The translations under genes and the position numbers were made by a program. Positions 1-9,059 of a DNA stretch of 64,000 nucleotides are shown in pieces. The notes beneath the pieces were generated by a model, which ran no database searches, had not been told where the DNA came from, and was given only the letters and a program-made list of their open reading frames with translations. The stretch comes from Bacteroidales bacterium (GTDB lineage: Bacteria; Bacteroidota; Bacteroidia; Bacteroidales; F082). Where the stretch lies: positions 95,015 through 159,014 of the forward strand of contig JAFZKP010000017.1 of NCBI GenBank assembly GCA_017553625.1. The letters run 5' to 3'. The stretch's first letter is position 1. Each line of letters starts with the position of its first letter.

Positions 1-527
1 ACGATGTCGTTGCGGGTATAACTGCTCACCAAGTCAATGGTTCCCAATATGTTCCGTCCCAGCTGATGACCGCTGTAAAGAAGATTCTCAAACTCGTCGT
101 AAATCTCATCGGCAGGCGAATCGCGGTATGAGTTTATCTCGTCGAGGATGACTTCTTTCTCCTTTTCCATCTCGTTTTCCGGAAAAGTGCTGTTGAACAT
201 GACATCAGCGAAAAGGTCCATCGCCTTGTTGATATGTTCTTTGAGAAACGATGCGTGTATGCATGTTTCCTCCTTGGTAGTGAACGCGTTAAGGTCGCCG
301 CCGACGTTTTCGAGGCAGCTCAAGATATGATAAGCCTTGCGGCGTTTGGTGCCTTTAAAAGCCATGTGCTCAATGAAATGGGCGAGGCCGTTCTCGTTTT
401 CTTTCTCATCGCGCATTCCCGCGTTGACCATGAGCGCCAGATGCGACAATTCACCAGCGCGGTGCCGGTGAATTATCTTTATTCCATTAGGTAAAACTGC
501 CTGTGAAATTATCTTTTCTTCTGACAT
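1..527 (-). CDS. M16 family zinc peptidase (insulinase/pitrilysin-like), 3' end beyond window
   Basis: The frame is open from an ATG at 527 to the window edge, so only the N-terminal ~175 residues are present. The protein carries the inverted zinc motif HxxEH as HFIEH at residues 50-54 (GLAHFIEHMAFKGT context), followed by the usual M16 N-terminal-domain sequence with an NAFTTKEET-like strand. M16 enzymes are metallopeptidases that degrade or process peptides; in Bacteroidota they are often periplasmic or cytoplasmic processing-peptidase homologues. No signal peptide is visible. The start is one base away from the stop of the upstream lipoprotein gene, suggesting co-transcription. Family assignment is secure; the substrate is unknown. 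Confidence 0.9.
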   Translation of the reverse strand, partial: MSEEKIISQAVLPNGIKIIHRHRAGELSHLALMVNAGMRDEKENENGLAHFIEHMAFKGTKRRKAYHILSCLENVGGDLNAFTTKEETCIHASFLKEHINKAMDLFADVMFNSTFPENEMEKEKEVILDEINSYRDSPADEIYDEFENLLYSGHQLGRNILGTIDLVSSYTRNDI

Positions 528-528
528 T

Positions 529-1299
529 TTAGTGTTTTCTGAACATTTTGAACGCGTCCTCTCCCGACACAATAATATCCTCATCAAGCCAGTCTCTCTT
601 GCCCATCCAAGCGGTGTCTTGCGATATGCCGTCGTAGTCGCCGAGGACGCGGAACGAATTGACTGGAGCAAGGTCAGGGTTGCCGCTCGTCTCAAGCAAA
701 ATCACAGCCACCTTGAAATCGCGAACACATGGAGTGCCGCCTTCAACGTCCCATCTTCCAGTGAAAATCGTCGATTGCTCTGCATAATATCCGTTAGGAT
801 AAGCCTTTGTAAGATAATAACATGCGAACTCATCTCCATTTCCAACCACATTGATTTTTCTTCTCACTTCCTCATAATAGTCTTCTTCTTCGTCATCCCA
901 TTGTTTACCGTAAAAATCCACAATATGCTTGCCGTTGTCAGTCTTAAAATTGAGAAAAGCCACATAACGGTCATTATAAAAATGCACTGTGTCGTTAGCA
1001 ATTGTTGAATGAAGCAAAGCATGAGGATGCGACACGAAGCGACCAGTCACCGCAGGAGGATTCTCACCTGATGGGATATCAATCCATTGTGTTACGCTCG
1101 AAACCAAAGAGTCTGGAAGGACACTCTCAGGCAAAACGCCACCCACTTCCGGATCTGGTGAAATAATCTCCGTTGGAGGATAAGGATTCGGTTGCGGCTC
1201 CGGATCCGGGTCTTTGCCTTTGCAAGAAACAAAAGCCATTGTTACAACACATAATAAAGCCAATACATTCAACAAATAAGCGTTATTTTTTCTTTTCAT
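529..1299 (-). CDS. Putative surface lipoprotein of unknown function
   Basis: A 256-residue protein beginning MKRKNNAYLL, with a hydrophobic signal and a lipobox ending FVSC at about residue 26, then a Pro/Asp/Glu-rich linker typical of surface lipoproteins. No family was recognised in the mature part, which has a strand-rich composition with several Tyr/Asp-rich stretches. An in-frame TTG start eight codons upstream is possible, but a TAnnTTTG promoter box at 1328-1335 places the likely transcription start at or past it, so the ATG at 1299 is preferred. It lies directly upstream of the M16 peptidase on the same strand. Confidence 0.75.
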   Translation of the reverse strand: MKRKNNAYLLNVLALLCVVTMAFVSCKGKDPDPEPQPNPYPPTEIISPDPEVGGVLPESVLPDSLVSSVTQWIDIPSGENPPAVTGRFVSHPHALLHSTIANDTVHFYNDRYVAFLNFKTDNGKHIVDFYGKQWDDEEEDYYEEVRRKINVVGNGDEFACYYLTKAYPNGYYAEQSTIFTGRWDVEGGTPCVRDFKVAVILLETSGNPDLAPVNSFRVLGDYDGISQDTAWMGKRDWLDEDIIVSGEDAFKMFRKH

Positions 1300-1327
1300 A
1301 AAGCCTGTATTTTTAATATTCAATTTG

Positions 1328-1335
1328 CAAAATTA
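1328..1335 (-). promoter_or_regulatory. Bacteroidota -7 promoter box (TAATTTTG)
   Basis: On the minus strand this reads TAATTTTG, matching TAnnTTTG. No clear TTG lies 18-20 bases upstream, so only the -7 element is supported. It fixes the start of the lipoprotein gene at 1299 rather than the upstream TTG. Confidence 0.45.
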
Positions 1336-1398
1336 GCACTATTTTTTAAATAAAGAAACATTTTTTAAAAATAATAAACGAAAAACCAAAACGTTTAG

Positions 1399-1406
1399 TA
1401 TATTTG
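1399..1406 (+). promoter_or_regulatory. Bacteroidota -7 promoter box (TATATTTG)
   Basis: TATATTTG lies 24 bases before the ATG at 1430 and fits TAnnTTTG. A convincing -33 TTG is not visible. It probably drives the outer-membrane protein gene, waaA and the leucyl aminopeptidase. Confidence 0.5.
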
Positions 1407-1429
1407 CAGTTAATAATAATGATTCGCTC

Positions 1430-2197
1430 ATGAAGTGTAAAAGTCTGATTTTCACAATATTACTGATAGCTCCATTTCTGGCAAATGCCCAGCAGGACAT
1501 AAAAAGCGAGCCTATTCACACATGGATGTTTGAGGTCACATACGCATATCAGTTCCCTGGCAAGGACACAAAAGTGCTTTACGACAACAACAACACCATC
1601 GGTGGCAGCGTCATTTACAAGTCGAAAAGCAACTGGCTCTTCAGCTTCAACGGCAATTTCATCTCCGGCAACAACGTGAACATCACGAGGGAGGAGCTTT
1701 TTGGCGACATCCTCGACAACAACGGTGAGATTATCACTGGCGACGGCATATACGGAAGCTACGCTCTTTTTGAGAGAGGAGCCCATTTCCAGGCAAGAGT
1801 CGGAAAGATTTTCCCGGTGCTTTCGCCAAATCCAAACTGCGGTTTCTTCGTGCAAGGCGGGCTGGGATATTTGTTCAACAGAGTCAGATGCGAGTTCGGC
1901 TCATACGCCTCGCCACCACCGGCATTGGCAGACGACTATCTTTACGGCTACGACAGGATGCGCGGCGGATTCGCATGGTCGGGAGAAATAGGTTATATCT
2001 TCCTGAGCAACTCGCGCATTTTCAACTTCTCGCTTTCCCTTGAATTCACTCAGGCTTACACAAAATCATTGCGCCAATGGGATTTCAAACTGATGGAAAA
2101 AGACAACAATCTCTATATTGACCAATATGTTGGAATCAGAGCTGCAATCTACATCCCGACATACAAGAGAAAACCTGCAGAGTTTTATTACTACTAA
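1430..2197 (+). CDS. Predicted outer-membrane beta-barrel protein upstream of waaA
   Basis: A 255-residue protein with a Sec signal peptide (MKCKSLIFTILLIAPFLANA, cleavage before QQD). The mature part shows alternating aromatic/polar strands and Gly-Tyr-rich turns typical of small outer-membrane barrels, ending in an aromatic tail (EFYYY). Its function is not recognisable. It is ten bases upstream of waaA, so a role at the outer membrane alongside lipopolysaccharide core assembly is possible, but that is inference from position only. Confidence 0.7.
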   Translation: MKCKSLIFTILLIAPFLANAQQDIKSEPIHTWMFEVTYAYQFPGKDTKVLYDNNNTIGGSVIYKSKSNWLFSFNGNFISGNNVNITREELFGDILDNNGEIITGDGIYGSYALFERGAHFQARVGKIFPVLSPNPNCGFFVQGGLGYLFNRVRCEFGSYASPPPALADDYLYGYDRMRGGFAWSGEIGYIFLSNSRIFNFSLSLEFTQAYTKSLRQWDFKLMEKDNNLYIDQYVGIRAAIYIPTYKRKPAEFYYY

Positions 2198-2206
2198 ATT
2201 TGACTC

Positions 2207-3436
2207 ATGAGAACATTATACACTTTTTTTGTAAGATGCTATACGGGATTGATCCTCATAGCTGCATTTTTTGGAAATAAAAAGGCAATATTATGGCGCG
2301 ACGGCCGTAAAAACCAATGGGACAAACTGAAATCAGACAACCCTAACGAAAAATGGATTTGGATGCACGTGTCGTCACTTGGCGAGTTTGAGCAAGGACT
2401 TCCTATCATCGAGGCGCTAAAACGCGACTATCCGCAATACAAACTTCTTCTCACCTTCTTCTCACCTTCAGGTTATGAGGTAAAAAAAGACTTTCCACTC
2501 GCTGATAAAGTGGCGTATCTGCCACAAGACACAATGGAAAACGCAAGACGCTTCGTGAAAAGCTTCAAATTCAAGGCGGCGTTTTTCGTCAAATACGAGT
2601 TCTGGTTCAATTACATTGCGGCATTGAAAGACAGACACATACCTCTGTTTTACATTTCAACGCTGTTGCGTCCGAACCAGTATTTATTCAAACCTTGGGG
2701 CTCATGGTTCAGAAAGCATTTCCGCAAGGTGAAATTTTTCTTCACTCAAAACAATGAGACCGCCTACCTCCTTGACAAAATGGGCATCGACAACGTGACA
2801 ATTGCTGGCGACACCCGTTTCGACAGGGTTTATTCCATCGCACAGCAGGCTCAACGTTTCCCTGATATCGAAGAGTTTATCGGCGACAGAAAATGTATCA
2901 TCGCAGGAAGCAGCTGGCCGTCAGACGAACGACTTCTTTACCCGTTCATCGAAGAGATGCCCGACGACTATTGCTTCATAATGGTGCCGCACGACATTTC
3001 CGACACACATATCAAACAAATCGAGTCGCACCTTAAAGACTATCAGCTTTATACCAACCTGGACAACAATATCAAATCCAAAACTTTGGTAATCAACAAA
3101 ATAGGCATCTTGTCAAAGATTTACAGATACGCCCGATTCGCATACATCGGTGCAGGTTTCTATGACGGAATCCACAACATCCAGGAAGCCATTGTCTTTG
3201 ATGTCCCTGTTGTCTTCGGTCCGAAATACCATGATTTTGAGGAGGCAGTCGACCTTGTCAAACTGAAAGGCGCGTTTGTGATAAACAACCAGCACGAGCT
3301 TGAAAACGTATTTTACAAGTTCATCAACGACGAAGAGTTCTATGAAAAAGCATCGAAAATATGCCACAACTACGTTGAAAAGAAAATCGGTGCCACAGAA
3401 AAAATCATGAGGGTTTTGGAGGGATTTTTGTCATGA
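2207..3436 (+). CDS. waaA: 3-deoxy-D-manno-octulosonic acid (Kdo) transferase
   Basis: A 409-residue GT30 enzyme. It transfers Kdo from CMP-Kdo to lipid A precursor at the inner face of the cytoplasmic membrane. The N-terminus has a membrane-anchoring hydrophobic segment (YTFFVRCYTGLILIAAFF). It is followed by the WMHVSSLGEFEQGLP motif near residue 52, which contains the catalytic-type Glu, then YEFWFNY and a C-terminal GT-B nucleotide-binding part with AGSSWPSDE and GAGFYDGIHNIQEA. Length and motif order are normal. Its stop overlaps the next start by four bases (ATGA), indicating translational coupling to the aminopeptidase. Confidence 0.93.
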   Translation: MRTLYTFFVRCYTGLILIAAFFGNKKAILWRDGRKNQWDKLKSDNPNEKWIWMHVSSLGEFEQGLPIIEALKRDYPQYKLLLTFFSPSGYEVKKDFPLADKVAYLPQDTMENARRFVKSFKFKAAFFVKYEFWFNYIAALKDRHIPLFYISTLLRPNQYLFKPWGSWFRKHFRKVKFFFTQNNETAYLLDKMGIDNVTIAGDTRFDRVYSIAQQAQRFPDIEEFIGDRKCIIAGSSWPSDERLLYPFIEEMPDDYCFIMVPHDISDTHIKQIESHLKDYQLYTNLDNNIKSKTLVINKIGILSKIYRYARFAYIGAGFYDGIHNIQEAIVFDVPVVFGPKYHDFEEAVDLVKLKGAFVINNQHELENVFYKFINDEEFYEKASKICHNYVEKKIGATEKIMRVLEGFLS

Positions 3437-4866
3437 CAACATTAAAATTTAGAAATGACGACAAGGTGAACGCCAAGGTTTTCATCTTGGATTCGATAGA
3501 GAATATTGACAAAATCGGACTTCGTGAAGACGAGGCGAACCATGTCAGGAAATCATACGATGACGACAAGGGCAAAACTGTCGTAATCAACAGATACACA
3601 GAGTGTTATCACATATTTTTCATTGACAGCGAAGAACCGGAGAACAAATTCATGGAACAATGCCGCAGAAAAGGCGCTTCGATATGCAAATGGCTGAACG
3701 CCAACAAATATAAAGAAGTCCTGATTCAGAATATCGGCGGCAAACGTTGCGTGAAAATGGGCACAGCCGAAGGCTTGATGCTCGCCAACTACGAGTTCAA
3801 CAAATACAAGACCGATGCTAAGGCTAACACCTTGAAAACCATCTATTTCCTCGAAGGCACAGCTTGCGACGACTGCGTCGAGATGCTCAACATCACGGTT
3901 GAAGCCACTTTGATGGCACGCGACCTCGTGAACGAGCCTGTCAATAAGCTCAACGCCGAGAAACTCGCCGAGTTCATAAGCGAAAAAGTGCGCTCAGTGG
4001 GCGGAAACGCTGAGGTCTTCAATAAAAAGAAGATAGAAGCGCTGAAGATGGGCGGTCTTCTCGCCGTAAACGCTGGAAGCATCGACGAGCCGACATTCAC
4101 GATTCTCGAATGGAAACCTGAGAATCCTGTCAATGAGAAACCTATTGTTTTGGTTGGCAAAGGCATCGTCTTTGACACTGGCGGCTACAACCTGAAGCCA
4201 TCGTCGGTGATGAACGACATGAAAGACGACATGTCGGGCGCCGCTACGGTGGCATGCACCGTTTATGCTGTGGCGAAGGCTAAACTGCCTGTTCACGTCA
4301 TCGCTCTCGTGCCTGCCACCGACAACCGTATTGACGGCAACGCACGCGTCACCGGCGACATCATCACGATGTATGACGGCACCACGGTGGAGGTTCTGAA
4401 CACCGACGCCGAAGGTCGTCTCATCCTCGCCGACGCTCTCGCCTACGCCAAGAAATACGACCCGATGATGGTATTCGACTTCGCGACGCTGACAGGAGCA
4501 GCGTCCTACGCCATCGGTCCGGTCGCAACAGTGGCGATGGAGCACGACGCGGAAGAAATATACAGACAGCTTGAAGCCGTCGGCGAACGCGTCTACGAAC
4601 GCCTCGTCAAGTTCCCGATGTTTGAGGAATATGGCGAACTGATAAAGTCAGACCTTGCCGATATCAAGAATATAGGCGGGAAATACGGCGGTGCCATCAC
4701 AGCGGGCAAGTTCCTGGAGCACTTCACCGGCTATCCGTGGGTGCATTTCGACATCGCAGGGACAGCGTTCCTTGAGAAACCAGAACATTACAAACCGTCA
4801 GGCGGCACCGGAATCCACGTGCGTCTGCTTATGCGGTTTTTCAGAGATATGGTGAAAAAAGACTAA
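3433..4866 (+). CDS. pepA: Leucyl aminopeptidase (M17 family)
   Basis: A 477-residue cytosolic aminopeptidase that removes N-terminal residues from peptides using two metal ions. The C-terminal catalytic domain has GKGIVFDTGG near residue 242 and the family signature NTDAEGRL near 323-330, with the usual metal-binding Lys, Asp and Glu residues. The N-terminal domain is divergent, as is common in Bacteroidota M17 enzymes. It overlaps waaA by four bases and meets tadA tail to tail with a four-base overlap of the 3' ends at 4863-4866, leaving no room for a separate terminator. Confidence 0.93.
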   Translation: MTTLKFRNDDKVNAKVFILDSIENIDKIGLREDEANHVRKSYDDDKGKTVVINRYTECYHIFFIDSEEPENKFMEQCRRKGASICKWLNANKYKEVLIQNIGGKRCVKMGTAEGLMLANYEFNKYKTDAKANTLKTIYFLEGTACDDCVEMLNITVEATLMARDLVNEPVNKLNAEKLAEFISEKVRSVGGNAEVFNKKKIEALKMGGLLAVNAGSIDEPTFTILEWKPENPVNEKPIVLVGKGIVFDTGGYNLKPSSVMNDMKDDMSGAATVACTVYAVAKAKLPVHVIALVPATDNRIDGNARVTGDIITMYDGTTVEVLNTDAEGRLILADALAYAKKYDPMMVFDFATLTGAASYAIGPVATVAMEHDAEEIYRQLEAVGERVYERLVKFPMFEEYGELIKSDLADIKNIGGKYGGAITAGKFLEHFTGYPWVHFDIAGTAFLEKPEHYKPSGGTGIHVRLLMRFFRDMVKKD

Positions 4867-5303
4867 CGTTTCTTTTTAAAGAAATCTGTAAGCATTTCAA
4901 GGCATTCTTCTTTGAGGATGCCTTTTTTTATTTCGGTTTTCGGATGCAAGAGGTTGCCGAAACGCTGGAATCCGTTTTTCGGGTCGTCGCACGCCCAAAC
5001 GACCTTTTTTATATGGCAGTGCTCCAACGCGCCCGCGCACATCACACAAGGCTCCAAGGTGACATAAAGCGTGCAGTCATCCAAATATTTGGTTCCAAGC
5101 GCGTTACAAGCAGCTGTGATGGCGAGAATCTCGGCATGAGCCGTGACATCTGTCAGCAGCTCCACCTGATTGTGCGCCCTTGCAATGATTTTGTCGTTAA
5201 CAACTACGACAGCGCCCACCGGCACCTCGTCGGCATCGGCGGCAGCTCTCGCCTCGTTCATGGCCTGCCGCATGTAGTTTTCATCTGAAAAAACTGATAA
5301 CAT
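4863..5303 (-). CDS. tadA: tRNA-specific adenosine deaminase
   Basis: A 146-residue zinc deaminase that converts A34 to inosine in the wobble position of tRNA-Arg(ACG). It has the cytidine/adenosine deaminase signature HAE at residues 56-58 and PCVMC at 85-89, and the usual DEVPVGAVVV strand. The ATG at 5303 is used; an extra in-frame TTG one codon upstream is not needed. The ATG overlaps the stop of the upstream lipoprotein gene by one base (TGATG), so the two are coupled. Confidence 0.93.
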   Translation of the reverse strand: MLSVFSDENYMRQAMNEARAAADADEVPVGAVVVVNDKIIARAHNQVELLTDVTAHAEILAITAACNALGTKYLDDCTLYVTLEPCVMCAGALEHCHIKKVVWACDDPKNGFQRFGNLLHPKTEIKKGILKEECLEMLTDFFKKKR

Positions 5304-5731
5304 CAATAATCTTTTATGTCCATCAAATTGCCTTCTTCATCAAAATATTTCCAAACTCCGTAAGGTTTACCGTCGCGATACTCATTCTCAACATTCACTT
5401 TGCCATTCTCATAATAAATCTTGCCCTTGCCTTCCCTTTTGCCTTTTTTAAACTCGCCAACGCTCATCAGTTCTCCTGAAGGATAATAGCCTTTAAACAG
5501 CCCTTCCCGTTTATTATCAACGATTTTACCTTCAAGACTGAGATTGCCATTCTCGTGAAACCATTTTTCCTCCACCCATATTGAATCATTGCCAACGACA
5601 TCATAGTAATAAATTATCCATGGAATATCAGTCTCCGCGTAAGTGTATGCCACCTTTTGGACATGTCTCACCTCTTCCTTACATGCCACAAAAGCTATTA
5701 TCAAGCAAAAAACAACTAATATTTTCTTCAT
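5303..5731 (-). CDS. Lipoprotein with MORN-like (YwqK-type) repeats
   Basis: A 142-residue lipoprotein: signal MKKILVVFCLIIAFVAC with the lipobox FVAC, then repeated strand pairs of the form G-x-x-x-x-YY-x-x-G-E/K (WFHENGNLSLEG, YYPSGELMSVGEF, YYENGKVNVENEY, YFDEEGNLMDIK). This matches the MORN-variant repeats of YwqK-type proteins, which are usually exported and of unknown biochemical role. It precedes tadA with a one-base overlap. No toxin-like partner is adjacent, so the antitoxin label sometimes attached to this family is not supported here. Confidence 0.78.
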   Translation of the reverse strand: MKKILVVFCLIIAFVACKEEVRHVQKVAYTYAETDIPWIIYYYDVVGNDSIWVEEKWFHENGNLSLEGKIVDNKREGLFKGYYPSGELMSVGEFKKGKREGKGKIYYENGKVNVENEYRDGKPYGVWKYFDEEGNLMDIKDY

Positions 5732-5737
5732 GTTTTT

Positions 5738-7084
5738 CTAACGACTAAATTCCAGTTTCATTGCGTTCGATTCGTTTTCCACAATTCCGTCATGATAAAC
5801 GAGCTTGCCATTCACGAAAGTATGCGTGACCTTTGATTTCACCGTCATGCCGTCGTATGGTGTCCAACCACATTTGTAAAGCATGTCATCGTTCTTGATA
5901 ACTCTTTCATGACTCAAATCGACTAAGACAAGGTCGGCGTAATAGCCTTCGCGAATAAATCCCCTGTCCTTGATTTGATAAAGCTCCGCAGGATTATGGC
6001 ACATCAGTTTCACGATTTGAGGCAGTGAAATCAAACCCTGATGATACAGATTCAACATCATGTCGAGGCTGTTTTGTATTGACGGGAAGCCCGATTTTGC
6101 TGTAAAATAATCGTCGGTAAACTTCTCGTGCCACAGATGCGGCGCGTGGTCGGTCCCGATGGTGTCGATATGCCCGTCGATTATCGCTTGGCGCAAAACA
6201 GCCCTGTCGGAAGCCATTTTGATTGCCGGATTGCATTTTATCGCAAAGCCTTTTTCCTCGTAATCCTTGTCGCAAAACGTGAGATAATGCGGACACGTCT
6301 CTGCCGTTATCTTTTTGTCTTTCAATGGAATATCATTTCTGAACAAAGTTAGCTCTGACTTCGTGGAGATATGCATCACGTGCAATCTTGCACCGAATTT
6401 AGTCGCCATGTCAACGGCTTTCGCTGTCGATTTGTAGCACGCCTCCGTTGTACGCACAAAAGGATGTATTCCGGCATCGGCGACAACCTCGCCTTTTGAT
6501 GCCAAGTCCTTGCAGCACACCGTGTTTTCATGAATTATTTTCTCGTCCTCGCAATGCGCTGCTATCAGGCACGGCGACTCGTTGAACAGACGCACCAAGG
6601 CGTCATCTTCGTTCACCAGCATGTTGCCGGTGCTCGAGCCCATAAACAGTTTGATGCCGCACACCTTCTTCGGGTCGACTTTCTTTATCTCGTCGATGTT
6701 TTCGTTGGTTGCACCGAGGTAAAACGAGTAATTCGCCACCGATTTCTCCGCTGCGAGGTCGAATTTCTGTTGCAACAGATCCTGCGTCGTCGTCTGCGGG
6801 CTGGTGTTCGGCATGTCCATGAATGATGTCACGCCCCCTGCGACGGCAGCACGGCTCTCGGTATAAATATCCGCCTTCTGCGTCAATCCGGGTTCACGAA
6901 AATGCACGTGCTCGTCAATGATTCCTGGGATTAGATATAATCCCTCGGCATCAATGACATTTCCTTCGAAAAAATCATTTTTTCCAAAAATGATTTTTTC
7001 GATTTTATCCCCATTTATGACGACACTTGCCAACGTGGTCGTCCCTTCGTTGACAAGTGTCGCGTTTTTGATTATGTACCTCAT
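5738..7084 (-). CDS. pyrC: Dihydroorotase
   Basis: A 448-residue amidohydrolase that cyclises carbamoyl aspartate to dihydroorotate in pyrimidine synthesis. The metal-binding motif is DEHVHFREPG (His59 and His61), followed by an NTSP-containing strand, a metal-bridging Lys in GIKLFMGSS, later His residues in HVMHIST, and the catalytic Asp in GTDHAPH. The length fits the class I-like Bacteroidota type. Its ATG overlaps the stop of the upstream glycosyltransferase gene by one base (TAATG). Confidence 0.93.
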   Translation of the reverse strand: MRYIIKNATLVNEGTTTLASVVINGDKIEKIIFGKNDFFEGNVIDAEGLYLIPGIIDEHVHFREPGLTQKADIYTESRAAVAGGVTSFMDMPNTSPQTTTQDLLQQKFDLAAEKSVANYSFYLGATNENIDEIKKVDPKKVCGIKLFMGSSTGNMLVNEDDALVRLFNESPCLIAAHCEDEKIIHENTVCCKDLASKGEVVADAGIHPFVRTTEACYKSTAKAVDMATKFGARLHVMHISTKSELTLFRNDIPLKDKKITAETCPHYLTFCDKDYEEKGFAIKCNPAIKMASDRAVLRQAIIDGHIDTIGTDHAPHLWHEKFTDDYFTAKSGFPSIQNSLDMMLNLYHQGLISLPQIVKLMCHNPAELYQIKDRGFIREGYYADLVLVDLSHERVIKNDDMLYKCGWTPYDGMTVKSKVTHTFVNGKLVYHDGIVENESNAMKLEFSR

Positions 7085-7821
7085 TATTTTTGTCTTGGTT
7101 TTATTTTACCCGTCATGCCTCTCCATCTCAGGTTGATGACACCGAAAATGGCTTCCCTGAAGATGCCGCCTGACATCTTGGAGGTACCTTCGCGCCTGTC
7201 GGTGAAGATAATCGACACTTCATCAATCTTGAATCCGAGCTTCCATGCGGTATATTTCATCTCAATCTGGAAGGCGTAACCAATAAATTTGATTCTATCA
7301 AAGTCAATGGTTTCCAACACTTTACGTGTGTAGCAAACAAAGCCTGCGGTGGTGTCTCTTACTTTCATTCCAGTCACGAAACGAACGTATGCTGAGGCGT
7401 AATACGACATCAAGACTCTTCCCATCGGCCAGTTCACCACGTTGACGCCACATTTGTAACGCGAACCGACAGCGAGGTCGGCACCGTTGGCACAGGCGTC
7501 ATGCAGACGAATGAGGTCGTCAGGGTTATGCGAAAAGTCAGCATCCATCTCAAAAATATATTGATAGTCACGTGCCAACGCCCATTTGAAACCATGGATG
7601 TAAGCTGTGCCGAGACCGAGTTTGCCCTTCCTCTCCTCAATGAAAAGCCTGTCAGGAAACTCCTGCATCAAACGTTTTACAATGTCAGCAGTGCCATCCG
7701 GACTGTTGTCCTCGATGACCAAAATATGGAATGTCATCGGGAGATTGAAAACATAACGGATGATTTTCTCAATATTCTCTTTCTCGTTATAAGTTGGGAT
7801 GATTACTAAGTTTTCAGCCAT
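7084..7821 (-). CDS. GT2 polyprenyl-phosphate sugar transferase (DPM1-like)
   Basis: A 245-residue family 2 glycosyltransferase with the dolichol-phosphate-mannose-synthase signature: VIIPTYNEKENI at the start, VIEDNSPDGT near residue 36, and a DxD metal site in EMDADFSHNP (Asp93, Asp95). It likely loads a sugar, probably mannose, from a nucleotide donor onto undecaprenyl phosphate on the cytoplasmic face. No C-terminal membrane segments or GtrA domain are present. It overlaps pyrC by one base. The donor sugar cannot be decided from the sequence. Confidence 0.88.
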   Translation of the reverse strand: MAENLVIIPTYNEKENIEKIIRYVFNLPMTFHILVIEDNSPDGTADIVKRLMQEFPDRLFIEERKGKLGLGTAYIHGFKWALARDYQYIFEMDADFSHNPDDLIRLHDACANGADLAVGSRYKCGVNVVNWPMGRVLMSYYASAYVRFVTGMKVRDTTAGFVCYTRKVLETIDFDRIKFIGYAFQIEMKYTAWKLGFKIDEVSIIFTDRREGTSKMSGGIFREAIFGVINLRWRGMTGKIKPRQK

Positions 7822-7838
7822 AACGCCTTAAATATCAA

Positions 7839-9032
7839 TTAGTTTAACGAATATTCGTTTGAATCCTTCATACCTGGTTTGCCAAGATAGGTCTTCAGGT
7901 TTCCTTTAACCTTCAAAGTCTTTCCAAGATTCCCAGGATGGTCTTTCAGATTTATCTCACGGATGCCTGACGCGGCATTGCTCGGCAGATAAACCACCAC
8001 GCAGTTGTTGATGTCTCTCTCGTTCGGATTATCGGCGAGAATCAAATTGGCTGCATTGGCAGCATCATTGAATGGAGCATTCCATGAAATCTGCGAATCG
8101 TTCTCAATATTTCCTGAGGCGATATTTGCAGAACCGACGATATAACCCTTAATCCATTGAGCTTCAACACCTTGGTTGATAATTGCCGCTGCAATGTTAT
8201 ATGGGTCGTCTTGTGTTCCTGATCCTTCAGGATTGATTACGATTACGTTTTCTTCGCAAGGGTCGTTGTTCATGTTAACCTCAGACAACGAACGGATTGT
8301 GAACTGCCATGCGCTTCCGGTGCTGTAATAAGTGAGAATACCGACTATCGAGCCATTACCCTGAGGAAGCTGGGTCTTGGCGAAACTTGCATAATTGCTT
8401 GTTCTAACTATGATGCTTCCATCGACAAGATTGCAATTCTCATCATACTGGTTCAGTATAAACTGGCCGTATGCGTCAGTTGGAGCGTAGGTTTTGTTGC
8501 GGTCGGCGGCAGCAAACTCCACATGATTGAATTTCACCAAATGGCAGATGTAGCTGCTGTTGACATCAAGAGTGCTGATTTCTTCCGGCTCTATGTTGAT
8601 ATTATTCGCCAGAATCGTGATGTTATTAGGGTTGAGATCCTGAATCTGAGGTGTGCCGCTGTATTCGGACAATGTTGCGCCTTTCAGATACACTCTCACC
8701 GAGTCGCCGATACGCAAACCGCTGGTGCTCTTCATGTAAAGCTCTATCGCGTTGTTGCCGTCCTGGATGAACGAAGCCTTGTAGAGATTTCCCGAAGTCT
8801 CGTCAGCGATAACTACACCATAAACAGAGGCATCCTGTGTGAATTTGTGCGTGCCTTCAAGCTTCCACATGGTGAGAAGCGTGTCGATAGTGTAAACCTG
8901 ACCAACAGGAAGGGTGAAATCGACACCTGGAACAGGATAGTTGTTCTTTCTTGCGTTCTTATCCATACATGATGATAAAACCACCATAGCCACAAGAACC
9001 AATATACCGTATTTTCTTATTGACTTTAACAT
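7839..9032 (-). CDS. DUF5689 / DUF6359-type surface lipoprotein
   Basis: A 397-residue lipoprotein with lipobox LSSC at about residue 22. The N-terminal half has the DUF5689 pattern (VYGVVIADETSGNLYKASFIQD..., GDSVRVYLKGATLSEYSG), an OB-like fold resembling domains attached to secreted nucleases. The C-terminal part begins GSGTQDDPYNIAAA and GYIVGSANI, the DUF6359-like OB module. It is the last gene of a three-gene minus-strand unit with a TonB receptor and a second DUF5689 protein. A ligand-binding surface role next to the receptor is inferred. Confidence 0.78.
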   Translation of the reverse strand: MLKSIRKYGILVLVAMVVLSSCMDKNARKNNYPVPGVDFTLPVGQVYTIDTLLTMWKLEGTHKFTQDASVYGVVIADETSGNLYKASFIQDGNNAIELYMKSTSGLRIGDSVRVYLKGATLSEYSGTPQIQDLNPNNITILANNINIEPEEISTLDVNSSYICHLVKFNHVEFAAADRNKTYAPTDAYGQFILNQYDENCNLVDGSIIVRTSNYASFAKTQLPQGNGSIVGILTYYSTGSAWQFTIRSLSEVNMNNDPCEENVIVINPEGSGTQDDPYNIAAAIINQGVEAQWIKGYIVGSANIASGNIENDSQISWNAPFNDAANAANLILADNPNERDINNCVVVYLPSNAASGIREINLKDHPGNLGKTLKVKGNLKTYLGKPGMKDSNEYSLN

Positions 9033-9059
9033 TTCTTTAATATTTTGATTATCAATAAT

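Noticed and set aside
5303-5731. Toxin-antitoxin role for the YwqK-like lipoprotein
   Set aside because: It is an exported lipoprotein with no partner gene; the antitoxin label of this family is not supported here.
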